A stretch of DNA of 38,515 bases from Mesostigma viride. Taxonomy: Eukaryota; Streptophyta; Mesostigmatophyceae; Mesostigmatales; Mesostigmataceae. The position numbers and the translations under genes were made by a program. The notes below the pieces were generated by a model. That model saw only the letters and a program-made list of their open reading frames with translations. It had not been told where the DNA came from and searched no databases. The stretch covers positions 1 through 38,515 of the forward strand of contig RPFO01001382.1 of assembly GCA_009746045.1 (NCBI GenBank), in the 5' to 3' direction. Below are positions 35,825 through 38,515 of this stretch, one piece after another (position 1 is the stretch's first letter; each line of letters starts with the position of its first letter).

Positions 35825-36223
35825 TCACGATAGGACCTGGACCGTCTTCGAATAGACATTGTTCACGAATTTTTGAATTTCCAGTTCGTCGTTGCCGTTT
35901 ACGACGAGCCGGTACTTTGTGGATCCCGACCCTATTTCCGCTACCGGTGCCGACCCGTTCGTCCCCGCGCTTGTTCCCATAGCAGTGACTTGGAGTTGGT
36001 TCGTCCCGGTTCTGAGACTTACGGAGTTGTTGTCAAAAACAACGGCAGGACTAAGAGCGACATCCGTACCGGGTTTGTCAAGCACCATCATAGTCTTGCC
36101 ATCTTTCATGAGAAAGCGCACCATAGATGTCTGACTCCGGTCTTCATTTGCCGCCACAAACGCCTGCGTCTGAACATTTCTAAAATGAAGAGTGCCATAC
36201 GTATCAGCTAGATTCGGAGGCAT
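35825..36223 (-). CDS. Small fibre-like beta protein
   Basis: 132 residues rich in V, T, S, N and G with alternating beta pattern (VFDNNSVSLRTGTNQLQVTA, KYRLVVNGNDELEIQKFVNN). The opening MPPNLADTYGTLHFRNVQTQ and the ending in short strands are like the head or tail of the large fibre proteins on either side. An AT-rich TATATTA-like box lies upstream at about 36245-36251. A virion surface role is inferred. Confidence 0.6.
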   Translation of the reverse strand: MPPNLADTYGTLHFRNVQTQAFVAANEDRSQTSMVRFLMKDGKTMMVLDKPGTDVALSPAVVFDNNSVSLRTGTNQLQVTAMGTSAGTNGSAPVAEIGSGSTKYRLVVNGNDELEIQKFVNNVYSKTVQVLS

Positions 36224-36288
36224 TCGTGACGCAGAACGTGGTTTTTATATTATTCAGAACTTATTTTTACATGCAAAACGCGCGTTGT

Positions 36289-38515
36289 TTAGGGCTTGTT
36301 CAGCATCTCCGTGACGATGTCGACCGAGCCGCTGTTGATCATGCCCATCGAGTTCACGCCGGCGGCGTTGGCTGGGTAAGGGTTTCCGAGGACAAGCTTG
36401 GAGCTGTCAGAGCCCTGAGACTTCACTATCTGGAGCGACTCATCGTCAGCAATGCGGAAACCGTACGTGACGGTAACAGGGGTTGCGTCGTACTCGTCGC
36501 GGTACCTGTACAGCTGGCCGTTGCCAGACACGATCGTGTCACACACGCGAACGTCGTCGAACCACAGATCCGTTGCCTTGGTCATCAGGACGTCGGCGCC
36601 GAGAGAGAGGCGCTTGGTGACGATGGAAACGCCGGACACAGTCGAGGTCGACAGCACGCGCTCCACGCCGTTGATGAACAGCTTCGGAACGCCACTCACC
36701 AACTGCAGGGCGAGAACGAAAGGCGCGAGGCCGACAACAACCGAGACGGTCTCGTCGGTCATGGTGCCGTCGGTAACAGACAGCTTACCAGAGCTGGAAG
36801 TGAAAACGCGAAGGAACGCGCCCGGGGTCGTGTTGTTGCCGTACGCAAGGATCTCAAGACCGTTAGCGCTCGAAGTGTTGAGAGCGGACTGAGGGGCCAC
36901 ATGAGCGATAACAGTGATGTTCGAGTTACCGCTCGGAAGGGTAGAGCTGGTCACGGAAGCAGAACCGTTGGCCTGAGAGGTGTTGTTGGTCTTCAGAACG
37001 CCGTTCGAAACGCTTGCTGGCGTGGTGCCAGCGGCGATAAGGGCCAGGCTGCCAACCTCGCTCGTAAGGTCGGAGTCAAAAGCCCACTTCGCGACTTCGG
37101 TGGTGGAGAGAGGCAGGGAAGAAAGGAGGACGGAAGTACCGGGAGCCTTGCGCAGAGAGGTGTCGATTGTGCGTGAGAGCATCAACTGACCACCCTGAAT
37201 ATGCCAGTACGAACCCTGGTGGTCGCCGCGGTCCTGGGAGGCATTGGCGTTCCACTTCAGGGAGCGCTCGATCTCGGTGTTGTTGACCTTGCCGTCGCCC
37301 TCCACAAGCATACCGGCGCCAGAAGAGGAGGCGTTAGTCGGGCTAGTAACAGAGGAAAGACGCACGTCGTCGTACTTCAGAGCCGCGGATGACGTGTCGC
37401 CACCGAAGTGACCCAAGTAGATCGAGGCAGACGGGGCGAGAGAGAGCTCGTACAGAGCCGCGAGGTCGCCCGGGGCGGCCTCAGTCAGGGTCCTCGAAAC
37501 ATAGTTGGTCATGACCAAGATGGTCTTTGTCTGAGGGTCCCTGCGGAGAGCGAGATGGAACGAGACGTCCGGCTGCACGAGGCCGGCTGGGAGGTGAGCG
37601 GAGTGAGTGCCATCGCTGAGGACGATCCAATCGTTGGCCACGTCGAAGCTCAGGCGGTAGAAGGCTCCGGTCAAGCTACCGTACGCCATCAAGAAACTGC
37701 TGACCAGAGGAGTGAGCATAGTCATGTTGGTGGAGAGCTGGAAACCAGAGAGAGACGCGGGGTACAGGGCACTGGTAGCAGTCGCAAAAGCACCAGAGCT
37801 GGGAATAGAGACCTTCTCCCCCTCAAAAGCGGCGCTTCCAGAAACGGACATAGAGACGGAGGAGGTGATATCGACGCTGGGAGTTCCCGCGTCAAACGGC
37901 CAGGAAGAGACGGTGGTGTCCGCGGGCTTAGAGACGGAGATGACCTTGTCGGTGATGGCGATATTCGTGGTGGTCTGATTAATGCTATTGGTCGTCCCGA
38001 GAATGTTGAGATTGCCATTGATAGTGACATCGCCAGTCGCGGAACTCAGCTCAAGAGGCCCGACCGAGGTTGTGATCTTGCCAGCAGTGCCGAGGGCGTT
38101 CTTCAGCACCAAGTCGCTGTTAACGTCGACCGAGATCGCGGCAGACAGAGACATGACGTCTTCAGCCGTGGTGATAGACGAGCCGGTAACATTGACGTCC
38201 TGAACGTTCACGCCACCGGAAACCGAAGTGAGGTTGAGAGGACCGACAGACGTGGTAATGTCACCACCGCTGTTCGCAGTGTTCGTCAGGACAAGGTCGG
38301 AAGTGATAGCGATGTTGGAGGCGGCATCCAAGGACATGGATGACAAAGACGTGGAGATGCTTGCGCCATTGACCTTGACACTTGCCACGTTGACGTCTCC
38401 GTTGAAGGAAGTCAGATTAAGACTACCGACGGACGTGGTGACCGAACCAGCGGTTCCGGCCGTGTTGGTCAAAATAAGGTCGCTCATGACATCAACCGAC
38501 GTCGCCGCTTCGAGA
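36289..38515 (-). CDS. Giant fibre/adhesin-like protein, partial at window edge
   Basis: At least 740 residues; the frame is open to the window end, so the start lies beyond 38515. The visible N-terminal part is made of about 43-residue beta repeats with DLVL(T/K)NT...G-x-ITTSVGPL(N/E)L(T/S)S blocks. Then come a jelly-roll-like domain, the linker SYWHIQGGQLMLSRTID, a second jelly-roll-like domain (FVLALQLVSGVPKLFINGVE) and the C-terminal block YGFRIADDESLQIVKSQG. The linker and C-terminal blocks match 30809-33712, while the repeat shaft is different. The two genes point away from the edges toward each other. Confidence 0.8.
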   Translation of the reverse strand, partial: LEAATSVDVMSDLILTNTAGTAGSVTTSVGSLNLTSFNGDVNVASVKVNGASISTSLSSMSLDAASNIAITSDLVLTNTANSGGDITTSVGPLNLTSVSGGVNVQDVNVTGSSITTAEDVMSLSAAISVDVNSDLVLKNALGTAGKITTSVGPLELSSATGDVTINGNLNILGTTNSINQTTTNIAITDKVISVSKPADTTVSSWPFDAGTPSVDITSSVSMSVSGSAAFEGEKVSIPSSGAFATATSALYPASLSGFQLSTNMTMLTPLVSSFLMAYGSLTGAFYRLSFDVANDWIVLSDGTHSAHLPAGLVQPDVSFHLALRRDPQTKTILVMTNYVSRTLTEAAPGDLAALYELSLAPSASIYLGHFGGDTSSAALKYDDVRLSSVTSPTNASSSGAGMLVEGDGKVNNTEIERSLKWNANASQDRGDHQGSYWHIQGGQLMLSRTIDTSLRKAPGTSVLLSSLPLSTTEVAKWAFDSDLTSEVGSLALIAAGTTPASVSNGVLKTNNTSQANGSASVTSSTLPSGNSNITVIAHVAPQSALNTSSANGLEILAYGNNTTPGAFLRVFTSSSGKLSVTDGTMTDETVSVVVGLAPFVLALQLVSGVPKLFINGVERVLSTSTVSGVSIVTKRLSLGADVLMTKATDLWFDDVRVCDTIVSGNGQLYRYRDEYDATPVTVTYGFRIADDESLQIVKSQGSDSSKLVLGNPYPANAAGVNSMGMINSGSVDIVTEMLNKP

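Noticed and set aside
36226-38343. Long plus-strand frames antisense to the partial fibre gene
   Set aside because: Their Arg/Val/Gly-rich composition and repeats mirror the fibre gene on the other strand.

Overview
The window looks like part of a large double-stranded DNA virus of the Nucleocytoviricota (giant viruses of protists and relatives). The support is a KilA-N DNA-binding protein, a DUF5767-like protein with its conserved core, several F-box-like proteins, a viral-type PD-(D/E)XK nuclease, very large repeat-built fibre/adhesin-like proteins, closely packed intron-free genes on both strands, ATG starts with TATA-like boxes, and one tRNA gene. I cannot fix the family. No capsid, polymerase or packaging gene lies here, and most proteins have no family I recognise.

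Left region (1-8.5 kb). Two tandem small membrane proteins are followed by four GC-rich genes: a Cys-rich protein at 1013-1903, unknown proteins at 2288-3169 and 3924-5351, and a zinc-ribbon protein with a very acidic tail at 7478-8224. Their upstream regions share a motif vocabulary (GGTTACG-like and CCACGGGG-like words). Three of the four also have an identical GGTATAAAA box 75-81 bases from the start codon, so they look like one regulon. Between 5.4 and 7.4 kb lies a gene-free block of 28-bp tandem repeats, 53-bp tandem repeats and a large imperfect inverted repeat studded with a 16-bp palindrome.

Middle region (8.5-25 kb). This is an accessory region dominated by one short module, C-x9-C-x(9-11)-C-x2-H, usually followed by a basic stretch with an H-R-x-R core. 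It occurs in nine genes, fused to very different partners: a SprT-like metallopeptidase, F-box-like segments, an auxilin-like J domain, a membrane-domain protein, and short tails. Three tandem genes have nearly identical module DNA but divergent C-termini. A tRNA-Ile(UAU), a KilA-N protein and several small membrane proteins are interspersed.

Right region (24.7-38.5 kb). More conserved-looking viral genes appear here: an IQ-motif protein, the DUF5767-like protein, a pair of Cys-rich anchored membrane proteins, an F-box-like protein, a nuclease, small membrane proteins, and two related fibre-like giants at 30809-33712 and 36289 to beyond the window end.

A striking property of 9-31 kb is the number of genes split by a frame change. 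Four breaks sit exactly on homopolymers (G8, C10, A7, G7 on the coding strand) and all would be resolved by one more base, i.e. a -1 shift. Others are not at homopolymers and lie beside an intact paralogue. Uncorrected sequencing error, gene decay and programmed slippage are all possible. I annotate such genes as single loci where domain continuity supports it and mark the break.
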